DNA from: JALOLV01 sp046295175
Lineage (GTDB): Bacteria > Bacteroidota > Bacteroidia > Cytophagales > Spirosomataceae
Assembly (NCBI GenBank): GCA_046295175.1
Contig: JBKBNY010000014.1
Location: forward strand, 1-64,000
Length of the DNA: 64,000 nt
Direction: 5' to 3'
Part shown: in pieces, positions 37,654 through 47,071 of the stretch
Numbering within the stretch: position 1 is the stretch's first letter
Layout: the number at the start of each line of letters is the position of its first letter
Notes under the pieces: generated by a model
Databases searched by the model: none
Told to the model about the DNA's origin: nothing
What the model saw: the letters and a program-made list of their open reading frames with translations, nothing else
Translations under genes and position numbers: made by a program

Positions 37654-37682
37654 AATAAAGGGATAAAATTTATCCCTTTATT
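37654..37682 (+). terminator. Perfect 13-bp hairpin between susD and the GH30 gene
   Basis: AATAAAGGGATAA (37654-37666) and TTATCCCTTTATT (37670-37682) are fully complementary around a 3-nt loop. It could terminate, attenuate, or protect the 3' end of the highly expressed susCD message while allowing lower enzyme expression. The gap between genes is 94 nt. Confidence 0.55.
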
Positions 37683-37710
37683 ATTTATTATCTGTATCCA
37701 TCCGAAAACA

Positions 37711-39003
37711 ATGAAAAATTTATCAAAAACATTAATAATCTTATCGTTATTTAGCTTTTCGTGTAGCAAAGCCGAGGTTGAAGAAACGCCAGTAGTTACC
37801 AAGCCCAATCCTACAAAAATCACGGTTAATCCGCAAACTACTTACCAAACAATTGCAGGTTTTGGCGGTGCAAATCGTATGTGGGGAACTCAATTCTTAA
37901 AACCCACCGAAGCCCCAAAAGCATTTGGTTTGGGCGATAACCAATTGGGTTTAAGCATTTTTAGGGTGCGTATCTCGTCAAATAAATCCGAATGGCCACT
38001 CATTGTAGAATCGGTCAAAGAAGCCAAAAAATTTGGAGCAAAAATCTTGGCTTCGCCGTGGTCGCCTCCGCCCGCACTCAAAAGCAACAAAAGCGATATT
38101 GGAGGGCGTCTGCTACCCGAAAATTATACAGCTTTCAAAGAGTACATCAACGAATTTATCACATTTATGTCTCAAAATGGTGCTGCGGTCGATGTAGTAT
38201 CAATTCAGAATGAACCAGATATTAAAGTATCTTACGAATCTTGCGATTGGACAGCCGATGAGATGATTAATTTTTTGAAAGCACCGGGCCAAATCAAAGG
38301 AGCAAAATTAGCTGCACCAGAATCTTTTAATTTCAATCAAAACTTTACGAATGCTCTACTTTCGACCGACGAAATCGCCCAAAAGTTTGATATTGTTGCC
38401 GGACACATTTATGGTGGCGGTTTGGCAAGGTTTCCTTTGGCAGAGCAAAAGAAAAAAGAGATTTGGATGACTGAGTACTTAATGAATCTCAATGTTGGGA
38501 ATGCAGGTGCAGCCAAATGGATAACTTATTCAGAATCTGCCAAATGGGGAGAAACCCTAAAAATGCTCGAATCGGTACACGATGCCATGAATAACAACTG
38601 GAATGCTTATATTTGGTGGTATTTACAACGTTTTTATTCATTCATCGGGGATGGCGAAGAAGGTACAGTGAACGGCGAGGTATTGAAAAGAGGATTTGCT
38701 TTTTCTCATTTCTCGAAGTTTATTAGGCCCGATTTTGTAAGAATTGGCACTGATAATCCTAATACCAATCCGCTCAAGCTAACGGCTTACAAAAAAGACA
38801 ATCAGACCATCATCGTAATCATCAATCCCGAAGGATATTCAGTAAAAAACGTTCAGTTTTCAGGGCTAAATCCAGCTTCGGCGGTGTCGTACACCACAAC
38901 AGAACTCATAAATCTCGATAAGAAAAATTTAACAATTACGGAAAAAAATATCGAAATTGACATCGCACCAACGAGCATTACAACAATTGTTGTCAATAAT
39001 TAA
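37711..39003 (+). CDS. GH30-family glycoside hydrolase, lipoprotein (xylanase or glucosidase type)
   Basis: This 430-residue protein has a lipoprotein signal (MKNLSKTLIILSLFSFSC). The TIM barrel has ILASPWSPPPALKSN, the acid/base Glu168 in VVSIQNEPD and the nucleophile Glu255 in IWMTEYLM. A C-terminal beta-domain follows (FVRIGTDNPNTNPLKLTAYKK). GH30 enzymes retain configuration and cleave beta-linked glucosyl, xylosyl or glucuronoxylan bonds; several lipid-anchored ones are surface endo-xylanases. With xylulokinase in the same locus, xylan-type activity is a fair inference, but the subfamily cannot be fixed by eye. Confidence 0.9.
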   Translation: MKNLSKTLIILSLFSFSCSKAEVEETPVVTKPNPTKITVNPQTTYQTIAGFGGANRMWGTQFLKPTEAPKAFGLGDNQLGLSIFRVRISSNKSEWPLIVESVKEAKKFGAKILASPWSPPPALKSNKSDIGGRLLPENYTAFKEYINEFITFMSQNGAAVDVVSIQNEPDIKVSYESCDWTADEMINFLKAPGQIKGAKLAAPESFNFNQNFTNALLSTDEIAQKFDIVAGHIYGGGLARFPLAEQKKKEIWMTEYLMNLNVGNAGAAKWITYSESAKWGETLKMLESVHDAMNNNWNAYIWWYLQRFYSFIGDGEEGTVNGEVLKRGFAFSHFSKFIRPDFVRIGTDNPNTNPLKLTAYKKDNQTIIVIINPEGYSVKNVQFSGLNPASAVSYTTTELINLDKKNLTITEKNIEIDIAPTSITTIVVNN

Positions 39004-39017
39004 TTGATTTACATTTA

Positions 39018-41768
39018 ATGGATAAAACAAATAGCATTTTGGTTAAAACAGTTTGGGTGATTTTGGGTCTTCAATTGCTCTTCAACACCGATGGCTTGGC
39101 TCAGCAAAATCATAAAAGTACTTCGAGAGAGAGAATTAAACTCAACGAAGGTTGGAAATTTATGCGGTACAGCTCAGAGCCGGATAAACTAATGTACGAC
39201 ATTCGTCCAGAAATCGGCGAGGTAAACGATAGCAAAGTAGCGGACTCTCGCCCAACCGATGCCGTGCTGATTGATTCTAAAGAAAATGTTTTGAAAAAGT
39301 GGATACTCCCAACGGCAAATCCATTTATCAAAGACCCAAACAAAAAGTATATTCGTCCAGCTGGCAACCCAGGCTCCGATTTTGCATTTGTAAAATCAGA
39401 TTTCAATGATAATCAATGGGAATCGGTCAATTTACCCCACGATTGGGCTATAAAAGGCCCATTTTATACGGGCGACAAACCCGAAGTGGGTGGCGGAATG
39501 GGTCGTCTGCCCAGTCATGGAGTGGCTTGGTATCGTAAAAAAATCGAAATATCACCTACCGATAAAGGTAAGACGATTTATCTCGATATTGACGGAGCAA
39601 TGTCTTACGCAATCGTTTGGCTAAATGGTCATTTGATTGGTGGTTGGCCTTACGGATACAACTCATTCAGATTAGACCTAACACCATATCTCAATTTCGG
39701 CGGAGAAAATCAATTGTCTATCCGAATTGATAACCCCAATCATTCGGCGAGGTGGTATCCAGGGGGCGGCATTTATCGTAATGTTTGGCTCACAAAAGTT
39801 TCTCCCGTTCACATTGCACATTGGGGTACATTTATTACCACTCCTAAAGTTACGGCAAGTGAAGCAACCGTAAAACTTGATTTGCGGATAGAAAACAAAA
39901 ACCTATCCGATGAAAAAATCGAAGTAAAAACCGAGGTTTTTGTAGCAAATCAATCTGGAAAAAGCGTTGGAATGGCGGTTGCAACCCATTCATCGAAGAA
40001 TTTGAGTATTGCCCAAGGGGGGGCTTTGAATATTTCAAATGAATTAATAATCAAAAACCCGAAGCTTTGGGGGCCTTATCCAACCCAAAAGTCAAATTTA
40101 TACATTGCCAAAACGACGGTAATGAGCCAAAATAAAGTTATTGACGTATATGAAACGCCGTTTGGGATTCGGAACATCGAGTTTGACCCACTCAAAGGAA
40201 TAATCGTAAATGATGAACCAATAAAAATCAAAGGTGTAAACCAACACCATGATTTGGGGGCTTTGGGTGCTGCATTCAATGTACGAGCAGCGGAACGACA
40301 ACTCGAAATTTTGCGAGAATTGGGTTGTAACACAATCCGAATGTCGCATAATCCGCCAGCACCTGAGTTGTTAGATTTGACCGACCGAATGGGCTTTTTG
40401 GTGATTGATGAGATTTTTGATAGCTGGGAGAAGAAAAAAACACCTCACGATTTTCATTTGATTTTTCCGGATTGGTACGAAGCCGACACAAGGGCATTTA
40501 TTCGCCGTGACCGTAACCATCCATCTATCATGGCTTGGAGTTTTGGCAATGAAGTTGGTGAGCAATACACTGATACCGAAGGGGCTGCTCTCGCCAAAAA
40601 ACTCCATGATATTGTTCGTGATGAAGACCCAACGAGACCTGCTTCGGCATCGCAGAACTACGCCAAACCCGATATGCCGTTTACTAAAGAAATGGACTTT
40701 ATCAATCTCAATTACCAAGGCGAAGGTATAAGAGATGGGCAAGCCTATGCACATCTAAAAGGAATTCGTACAACACCGCTTTATCCTGCATTTCAGAAAG
40801 TATTTCCCAATAAAGTAATTCTGAGTACCGAAACGGCATCGGCATTGAGTACACGAGGAACCTACATTTTCCCAGTTGTTGGGGGTAATTCTGCACCAGT
40901 AAGCAACGATATAGGTGGCGGCGGCGACCCTGTAAAGCAACAAGTAAGTGCATACGAGCTTTATACGGCAGCTTTTGGGTCATCGCCCGATAAAGTTTTT
41001 GCTACGCAGGATAAACACCCCTACGTAGCAGGTGAAGTGGTCTGGACTGGATGGGATTACCTCGGTGAGCCTACCCCCTACTACACAGCTCGGAGTTCGT
41101 ACAGTGGCATTATCGACCTTGCAGGATTCAAAAAAGACCGTTTTTATTTGTACCAATCACGTTGGAGGCCCGAATTACCCATCGCCCATATTTTGCCGCA
41201 CTGGAATTGGCCAAACCGAGTCGGAGAAATCACTCCAGTCCATGTGTTTACTTCGGGCGATGAAGCTGAATTATTTTTGAATGGTAAATCACTCGGTCGT
41301 AAAAAGAAAGCCGAATTTGAGTACCGTCTCAGATGGGATGATGTCAAATATCAAGCAGGAGAATTAAAAGTAATTACATATAAAAATGGCAAAATATGGG
41401 CTGTAGAAACCATAAAAACCACTGATAAACCAGCCAAATTGGCAGCAAATGTTGATAGAAAAACAATAAAGTCGGATGGCGAAGACCTTGCTTTTGTTAC
41501 AATAAAAGTTACAGATAAGAATAATTGGGTGGTTCCAGATGCCAACCTAAATGTAGCATTTAGCATCGAAGGGCCTGCCGAAATTGTTGCAACTGATAAC
41601 GGTGACCCAGCCGATATGACATCGTTTGCTTCGCTCAATCGTAAAACATATAACGGATTAGCTTTAGTAATCATCAAAACCAAAAAAGGAAAATCTGGAT
41701 TGATAAAACTTACAGCCAAATCTGATGGTTTGGCTCCTACTCAAATTCAGATAATGAGTAAGGAGTGA
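39018..41768 (+). CDS. GH2-family glycoside hydrolase (beta-galactosidase-like)
   Basis: This 916-residue protein has a signal peptide (VWVILGLQLLFNTDGLAQ). A sugar-binding jelly-roll contains NLPHDWAIKGPF and WYPGGGIYRNVWL. The immunoglobulin-like domain and TIM barrel follow, with TIRMSHNPPAPELLDL, acid/base Glu512 (SFGNEVGEQ) and nucleophile Glu605 (LSTETAS). VWTGWDYLGEPTPYY comes next, with C-terminal DUF4982-like and Ig-like domains (LFLNGKSLGRKK, AFVTIKVTDKN). Exo-beta-galactosidase, beta-mannosidase and related activities occur in this architecture. It lies 14 nt after the GH30 gene in one operon. Confidence 0.92.
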   Translation: MDKTNSILVKTVWVILGLQLLFNTDGLAQQNHKSTSRERIKLNEGWKFMRYSSEPDKLMYDIRPEIGEVNDSKVADSRPTDAVLIDSKENVLKKWILPTANPFIKDPNKKYIRPAGNPGSDFAFVKSDFNDNQWESVNLPHDWAIKGPFYTGDKPEVGGGMGRLPSHGVAWYRKKIEISPTDKGKTIYLDIDGAMSYAIVWLNGHLIGGWPYGYNSFRLDLTPYLNFGGENQLSIRIDNPNHSARWYPGGGIYRNVWLTKVSPVHIAHWGTFITTPKVTASEATVKLDLRIENKNLSDEKIEVKTEVFVANQSGKSVGMAVATHSSKNLSIAQGGALNISNELIIKNPKLWGPYPTQKSNLYIAKTTVMSQNKVIDVYETPFGIRNIEFDPLKGIIVNDEPIKIKGVNQHHDLGALGAAFNVRAAERQLEILRELGCNTIRMSHNPPAPELLDLTDRMGFLVIDEIFDSWEKKKTPHDFHLIFPDWYEADTRAFIRRDRNHPSIMAWSFGNEVGEQYTDTEGAALAKKLHDIVRDEDPTRPASASQNYAKPDMPFTKEMDFINLNYQGEGIRDGQAYAHLKGIRTTPLYPAFQKVFPNKVILSTETASALSTRGTYIFPVVGGNSAPVSNDIGGGGDPVKQQVSAYELYTAAFGSSPDKVFATQDKHPYVAGEVVWTGWDYLGEPTPYYTARSSYSGIIDLAGFKKDRFYLYQSRWRPELPIAHILPHWNWPNRVGEITPVHVFTSGDEAELFLNGKSLGRKKKAEFEYRLRWDDVKYQAGELKVITYKNGKIWAVETIKTTDKPAKLAANVDRKTIKSDGEDLAFVTIKVTDKNNWVVPDANLNVAFSIEGPAEIVATDNGDPADMTSFASLNRKTYNGLALVIIKTKKGKSGLIKLTAKSDGLAPTQIQIMSKE

Positions 41769-41876
41769 AAACCTTGTGCAGCACTACCCCAACCAATAAA
41801 CTTATTTTACATTTAGAAAATAAAAGCGTTACTTTGTCATCCGAATTATTAATTGTCAAAAATACACCTATTCATA

Positions 41877-43367
41877 ATGTTATTACTCGGTCTCGACATC
41901 GGAACATCCTCAATTAAGGCATCGGTTGTAGATGCCGATACCCAAACCGTTATTGCTTCGGCACAATACCCCGACATCGAAGCACCCATTTCGTCGCCTC
42001 ATGCTGGCTGGGCCGAGCAAGACCCCGAAATGTGGTGGAACAATAGCGTTGAAGCAATTAAGAGAGTCATTGCAAGTGGTAAATTCGACCCAAAAGCCAT
42101 CGGAGCTATCGGTATTGCCTACCAAATGCACGGATTGGTGATGGTCGATAAAGATAAAAATGTACTTCGTCCGTCAATCATTTGGTGCGATAGTCGTGCG
42201 GTTGAGATTGGACAAAAAGCATTTGAAAACATCGGCGAAGATATTTGTTTGAGTCATTTACTCAATTCGCCGGGCAATTTCACAGCCTCAAAATTAGCTT
42301 GGGTTCAAGAAAACGAACCACATATTTATGAGCAATGCGATAAAATCATGCTTCCGGGCGATTACATTGCTATGAAGTTAACCGACGAAATTACGACTTC
42401 AAATTCGGGATTATCGGAAGGTATCTTCTGGGATTTCCAATCTGATGATGTTTCGACTGATATTCTGGATTATTACGAATTCGATGAAAACCTGATTCCA
42501 GAAATCCGTCCAGTATTTTCAGAACACGGCAAAACAACGGCCCAAGTTGCCGCTCTCTTGGGAATCAATGCAGGTGTACCAGTCACTTACAAAGCTGGCG
42601 ACCAGCCCAATAACGCACTATCGCTCGATGTACTTAACCCCGGTGAAATTGCCGCAACGGCAGGTACTTCGGGCGTGGTTTATGCCGTAAGTGACCAAAT
42701 AAGCTACGACCCACAATCTCGAATCAACTCCTTTGCACACGTCAATCATGGGTTGAATGGCGAAAACCGAATCGGAATTTTGCTTTGTATCAATGGTACG
42801 GGTATTCTGAATCGTTGGGTAAAAGATAATTTTGGCAAAGATTTGAATTACGTACAGATGAACGAAATGGCATCAAAAGTGCGTGCCGGAAGCGATGGCT
42901 TATTGATTATGCCATTCGGAAACGGTGCCGAAAGAATGCTAAATAACCGAATCGTAGGTTCTCAAATCCTAAACCTTGATTTTAATATTCATACACAAGG
43001 GCATATTTTTAGAGCCGCTCAAGAAGGAATTGCGTTTTCATTGAAGTACGGTTTCGACATGATGCAAGCCAATGGTGTTAGCCCAAAAGTCATCAAAGCT
43101 GGTAAAGCCAATATGTTTTTGAGCGATGTCTTTAGCAGTGCGTTGGTCAATGCCACCAATACGCCAGTTGAACTTTATGATACCGATGGAGCAAAAGGTG
43201 CGGCTCTCGGAGCAGGTTTTGGAGTTAAGTATTTTGGCAGCCTAAAAGAGAGTTTCAGTAAATTAACAAAATTGAAAGTTATTGAACCCTATGCGGCACA
43301 AGTAGCTGAATATCAAGAAGTTTATTCAAAATGGGAATCTAAATTGAATAGCATCTTGCAATCATAA
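41877..43367 (+). CDS. xylB: Xylulokinase (FGGY family)
   Basis: This 496-residue kinase starts at MLLLGLDIGTSSIKASVVD, which puts the phosphate-binding motif at the N-terminus; an ATG eight codons earlier is less likely. It has HAGWAEQDPEMWW, IAYQMHGLVMVD, IIWCDSRAVE, the catalytic Asp242 in YKAGDQPNNALSL and AATAGTSGVVYAV. It phosphorylates D-xylulose to xylulose 5-phosphate. No xylose isomerase is present in this window; the locus may rely on one elsewhere. Placement after GH30 and GH2 suggests xylose-containing substrates. Confidence 0.9.
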   Translation: MLLLGLDIGTSSIKASVVDADTQTVIASAQYPDIEAPISSPHAGWAEQDPEMWWNNSVEAIKRVIASGKFDPKAIGAIGIAYQMHGLVMVDKDKNVLRPSIIWCDSRAVEIGQKAFENIGEDICLSHLLNSPGNFTASKLAWVQENEPHIYEQCDKIMLPGDYIAMKLTDEITTSNSGLSEGIFWDFQSDDVSTDILDYYEFDENLIPEIRPVFSEHGKTTAQVAALLGINAGVPVTYKAGDQPNNALSLDVLNPGEIAATAGTSGVVYAVSDQISYDPQSRINSFAHVNHGLNGENRIGILLCINGTGILNRWVKDNFGKDLNYVQMNEMASKVRAGSDGLLIMPFGNGAERMLNNRIVGSQILNLDFNIHTQGHIFRAAQEGIAFSLKYGFDMMQANGVSPKVIKAGKANMFLSDVFSSALVNATNTPVELYDTDGAKGAALGAGFGVKYFGSLKESFSKLTKLKVIEPYAAQVAEYQEVYSKWESKLNSILQS

Positions 43368-43406
43368 TTCTGGCTGAATATTAATTCATCCAAAAACTTC
43401 ATGACA

Positions 43407-43437
43407 TTGTAATTTTAGTCATTTTTCGTTAGATTTG
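43407..43437 (+). promoter_or_regulatory. Bacteroidota-type promoter of the phosphatase gene
   Basis: TTG (43407-43409) is followed after 20 nt by TAGATTTG (43430-43437), an exact TAnnTTTG. The start codon is 19 nt further on, giving a very short leader. Confidence 0.55.
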
Positions 43438-43455
43438 ATTAAAATACCATCTGTC

Positions 43456-45708
43456 ATGAAGTTTTTTTTATTCTCTCTACTCTTTTCTTTTTCGACTTTT
43501 GCCCAAACCTACCTTATCACTTCGGGCGATTCTTGGAAATACCTCGACAACGGAACTAACCAAGGTACAAGCTGGCGAAATGTAAGTTTCAATGATGCGT
43601 CTTGGGCTTCTGGAAACTCTGAATTAGGCTATGGCGAAGGTGACGAAGCAACCGTGGTTGGCTTTGGACCGAACGCCTCAAATAAATACGTTACAACCTA
43701 TTTCAGAAAAGTGATAAACCTGCCAAATACATTCAATAGTTTTACGCTTCGAGGTAAACGAGACGATGGCGTTGTGGTGTATTTTAATGGTACTGAGGTT
43801 TTTAGAGATGGATTATCGGGTGCGGTTTCGTATAATACCTTAGCAACAAATGCTGCCGATGACGGACAAGTTTGGTTGAGTACGACTTTGGCAGGCAATG
43901 TTCTTCAAGCAGGTCAAAACACCATTGCGGTCGAGATTCATCAATCGGCGATAAATAGTTCTGATATTTCTTTTGATTTAGAATTAATCGGTCAGAACTC
44001 AATCTATGTTTCGAGAGGGCCGTATTTGCAAATGGGTACATCTAATAGTATGCAGATTAGATGGCGAACCAATACGGCAACCGAATCGAAAATCAATTAC
44101 GGAACCGACCCCAATAACCTAAATTTGCAGGTAGCTGATAATACCGTTACTACCGAACACATCATTAATCTCACTAACCTTAGTCCAAATACAAAATATT
44201 ACTATAATATTGCCGATGCGAGTTCGGTAATTCAGGCATCCAATCAACATTATTTTTATACAGCCCCCGTAATTGGAACGGAAAAGAAAACCAGAATCTG
44301 GGCAACTGGCGATTGCGGAACGGGAACAACTACCCAAGCCAACGTAAAAAATGCCTTAATTAATTATCTTGGCAATAATTACCTTGATTTATGGCTCTTG
44401 CTCGGAGATAATGCTTATTCATATGGGTATGATTCTGAATACCAAATGTTGTTTTTTGAACCGTACCAAAGTAGTAGAATCATGAAGCAAACACCCTTGT
44501 TCCCTGCTCCCGGCAATCATGATTACTATGGCTCAAATCAAAGTTTACGAACAGCGGCCTATTATCAGAATTTTACTTTGCCGACCAATGGTGAAATCGG
44601 AGGAATAGCCTCTGGAACGGAGGGATATTACTCGTACAATTATGCCAATATCCATTTTATTAGCCTTGATTCTTACGGAACCGAGACAGTGAATAATTAT
44701 AGGATGTCGGATACGCTTAGCCCACAAATCACGTGGTTGAAGTCCGATTTAGCGGCAAATACTCAAAAATGGACAATTTTGTACTGGCATCATCCGCCGT
44801 ACACAATGGGAAGTCATAATTCGGATACCGAAAACGAACTTCGATACATCAGAGAAAAAGTTTTACCGATTCTTGAACGCTATAAAGTAGATTTAATTTT
44901 GTGCGGACACAGTCATAATTACGAACGAACACGCTTGATAAAAGGCCATTATGGATTAGAAACTACCTTTAGCCCCGCGTTGCATAATGTGAGTAGTTCG
45001 AGTGGAAAATACGATGGCAGTACCGACTCTTGCCCTTACATAAAAACAACCGAACTTCCGAATAAAGGAATTGTTTACGTTGTTGCAGGTTCGGCAGGCT
45101 GGGCAACTTCGACCCAAACGAGTTACCCGCACGATGCCATGTACTATTCAAATACGCTAAGTGGTGGTTCGCTTTATTTAGAAATTGAAAGCAATAGACT
45201 CGATGCCAAATGGATTGCTGAGGATGGTCTCGTAAAAGACCAATTTACGATTATGAAAGATGTCAATAAAAAACATGAGGTATTGATAAGTACGAATCAA
45301 CCGCAGATTAGTCTTTCGGCGTCTTGGATTGGCAATTACATCTGGCTATCACCTGCTTCAACTTCCCGAACCCTAACAATAAATCCTGTGATTGGAAATA
45401 GTTATTTTGTAACCGATGACCGCCAGTGTCTAAAAGATACTTTTTTGATTAAGGTAAATACCCTTTGCCAAAATACCTACCAAATTGCCAATGAAATTGG
45501 TGGAAATTCCAATCTTAAATTTGAAGCAAGCCAGACAATATCAGCAAACGGTATTTTACAAAACGGAACCAATATCAAATACGATGCAGGCAGCTCAATT
45601 ACCCTTTCGGCTGGATTTGAGGCCAAACAAGGTGCGGTTTTTAGTGCTTACATTGATGGGTGTGGAAACCTACGAACGAAACAAAATATTAACCCCAACA
45701 AGCCTTAG
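43456..45708 (+). CDS. Purple-acid-phosphatase-like metallophosphoesterase with Gly-Cys C-terminal domain
   Basis: This 750-residue protein starts at MKFFLFSLLFSFSTFAQ (seven codons inside a longer frame). An N-terminal beta domain contains GDSWKYLDNGTNQGTSWRNV. A fibronectin-like domain follows (GPYLQMGTSNSMQIRWRT). The phosphatase has the complete ligand set: GDCG (Asp286), LLGDNAYSYG, APGNHDYYG, YWHHPPYTMG and CGHSHNYERT. The C-terminal ~70 residues end GFEAKQGAVFSAYIDGC plus 15 residues, matching the paralogues at 602-1693 and 4153-5244. It probably hydrolyses phosphomonoesters outside the cell. It has its own promoter, so it is not strictly part of the sus operon. Confidence 0.9.
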   Translation: MKFFLFSLLFSFSTFAQTYLITSGDSWKYLDNGTNQGTSWRNVSFNDASWASGNSELGYGEGDEATVVGFGPNASNKYVTTYFRKVINLPNTFNSFTLRGKRDDGVVVYFNGTEVFRDGLSGAVSYNTLATNAADDGQVWLSTTLAGNVLQAGQNTIAVEIHQSAINSSDISFDLELIGQNSIYVSRGPYLQMGTSNSMQIRWRTNTATESKINYGTDPNNLNLQVADNTVTTEHIINLTNLSPNTKYYYNIADASSVIQASNQHYFYTAPVIGTEKKTRIWATGDCGTGTTTQANVKNALINYLGNNYLDLWLLLGDNAYSYGYDSEYQMLFFEPYQSSRIMKQTPLFPAPGNHDYYGSNQSLRTAAYYQNFTLPTNGEIGGIASGTEGYYSYNYANIHFISLDSYGTETVNNYRMSDTLSPQITWLKSDLAANTQKWTILYWHHPPYTMGSHNSDTENELRYIREKVLPILERYKVDLILCGHSHNYERTRLIKGHYGLETTFSPALHNVSSSSGKYDGSTDSCPYIKTTELPNKGIVYVVAGSAGWATSTQTSYPHDAMYYSNTLSGGSLYLEIESNRLDAKWIAEDGLVKDQFTIMKDVNKKHEVLISTNQPQISLSASWIGNYIWLSPASTSRTLTINPVIGNSYFVTDDRQCLKDTFLIKVNTLCQNTYQIANEIGGNSNLKFEASQTISANGILQNGTNIKYDAGSSITLSAGFEAKQGAVFSAYIDGCGNLRTKQNINPNKP

Positions 45709-45723
45709 CTGAATAATTATTTT

Positions 45724-45731
45724 TACTTTTG
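45724..45731 (+). promoter_or_regulatory. -7-type promoter box of the symporter gene
   Basis: TACTTTTG, an exact TAnnTTTG, lies 29 nt before the symporter start and 15 nt after the phosphatase stop. No TTG is found at the usual upstream distance. Confidence 0.4.
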
Positions 45732-45760
45732 GTTAATAAACTTACAACCTCAAGCCCTAA

Positions 45761-47071
45761 ATGAAAAAACTCTTCAAAAACTTAACCTTTTGGGTCTTAA
45801 CAGCCATTACACTGGGCGTTTTGCTTGGTCATCATTATCCCGAAATCGCCCTAAAACCCATTCTCGAAAAAGGTTTTAAATTGAATATTTGGATTTCGGA
45901 AATCGAAATAAAAACGACTTTGAGCGAGTTCTTGAGCAGTATTTTTATTAGTACGGTCAAATTATTTATCAATCCGATAATTTTCCTGACAATTACCCTC
46001 GGCATTATCTCGATGGGTGATTTAAAAAAGGTCGGTAAAGTTGGCGGCAAAGCCCTACTTTACTTTGAAATTGTTACTACAATTGCCCTCATCATCGGGA
46101 TTTTGGTAGCAAATATCATCAAACCCGGTGAAGGCGTAGTAACTGACAGCATCCAAGGGGGCGATATTTCAAAATATACCAAAAGTGCTGAAGCATTTAG
46201 TTGGTGGAAATTCTTTTGGGATAACGTAACACTGCAAGTTTTGGTCGTTGCCATCATCTTGGGTATTGTTTTAAGTAATTCACCCAGCCGTCAAAAAGTT
46301 GTTGAATTCTTGTCGCCAATCTCAAAAAAAATCTTCTGGGCATTACATAAAGTCATGCTTTTAGCTCCAATTGGTGCATTTGGCGGCATGGCCTTCACGA
46401 TTGCCAAATACGGCATCAAAACGCTACTTCCGCTCGGTAAATTGATGGTTACGGTCTATATTACGATGGCACTTTTTATTTTTGTAGTACTTTATTTTAT
46501 TCTGAGATACTACAAAATCAGTCTTTGGAGCTTCTTGAAATACATCAGAGAAGAACTTTTGATTGTACTTGGCACATCATCTTCTGAGGCAGGTTTGCCG
46601 TCTTTGATGGAAAAATTAGAGAAAATGGGTTGTTCAAAATCGGTAGTAGGTTTGGTTGTACCTGCGGGGTACTCCTTTAACCTCGATGGTACAACGATTT
46701 ACCTCTCTATGGCGGTTTTATTCTTGGCACAGGTTTTCAATGTTCATCTCGATTTGGGGCAAATCCTAACAATTATAGGAATCCTGATGGTAACCTCAAA
46801 AGGTGCAGCGGGCGTAACTGGCAGCGGATTCATTGTTTTGGCAAGTACACTTACAGCCGTAAAAGTGATTCCGGTTGAAGGATTAGCTTTGCTTTTAGGA
46901 GTGGATAGATTTATGTCGGAGGCTCGTGCCATCACCAATTTTATCGGTAATGGGGTTGCGACGGTATTTTTGGCCAATAACGAAAAAGAATTCGACCGCC
47001 GAAAAATGAATTACGCATTCAGTCACGTCGAAAAATTTGAAGATATTGAAGAAGATAATTTGAAAAATTAG
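45761..47071 (+). CDS. Dicarboxylate/amino acid:cation symporter (DAACS family)
   Basis: This 436-residue inner-membrane protein has eight predicted helices and two re-entrant loops. TSSSEAGLPSLMEKLEKMG (HP1 serine-rich loop), VPAGYSFNLDGTTIYLSMAVLF (NMDGT-like motif of helix 7, here NLDGT) and SKGAAGVTGSGFIVLAST (HP2) are characteristic. VDRFMSEARAITNFIGNGVAT occurs in helix 8. The family imports succinate, fumarate, malate or glutamate/aspartate with Na+ or H+. The GVTGS variant and helix 8 composition favour C4-dicarboxylates. The stop codon overlaps the convergent Uma2 gene by 4 nt. Confidence 0.92.
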   Translation: MKKLFKNLTFWVLTAITLGVLLGHHYPEIALKPILEKGFKLNIWISEIEIKTTLSEFLSSIFISTVKLFINPIIFLTITLGIISMGDLKKVGKVGGKALLYFEIVTTIALIIGILVANIIKPGEGVVTDSIQGGDISKYTKSAEAFSWWKFFWDNVTLQVLVVAIILGIVLSNSPSRQKVVEFLSPISKKIFWALHKVMLLAPIGAFGGMAFTIAKYGIKTLLPLGKLMVTVYITMALFIFVVLYFILRYYKISLWSFLKYIREELLIVLGTSSSEAGLPSLMEKLEKMGCSKSVVGLVVPAGYSFNLDGTTIYLSMAVLFLAQVFNVHLDLGQILTIIGILMVTSKGAAGVTGSGFIVLASTLTAVKVIPVEGLALLLGVDRFMSEARAITNFIGNGVATVFLANNEKEFDRRKMNYAFSHVEKFEDIEEDNLKN

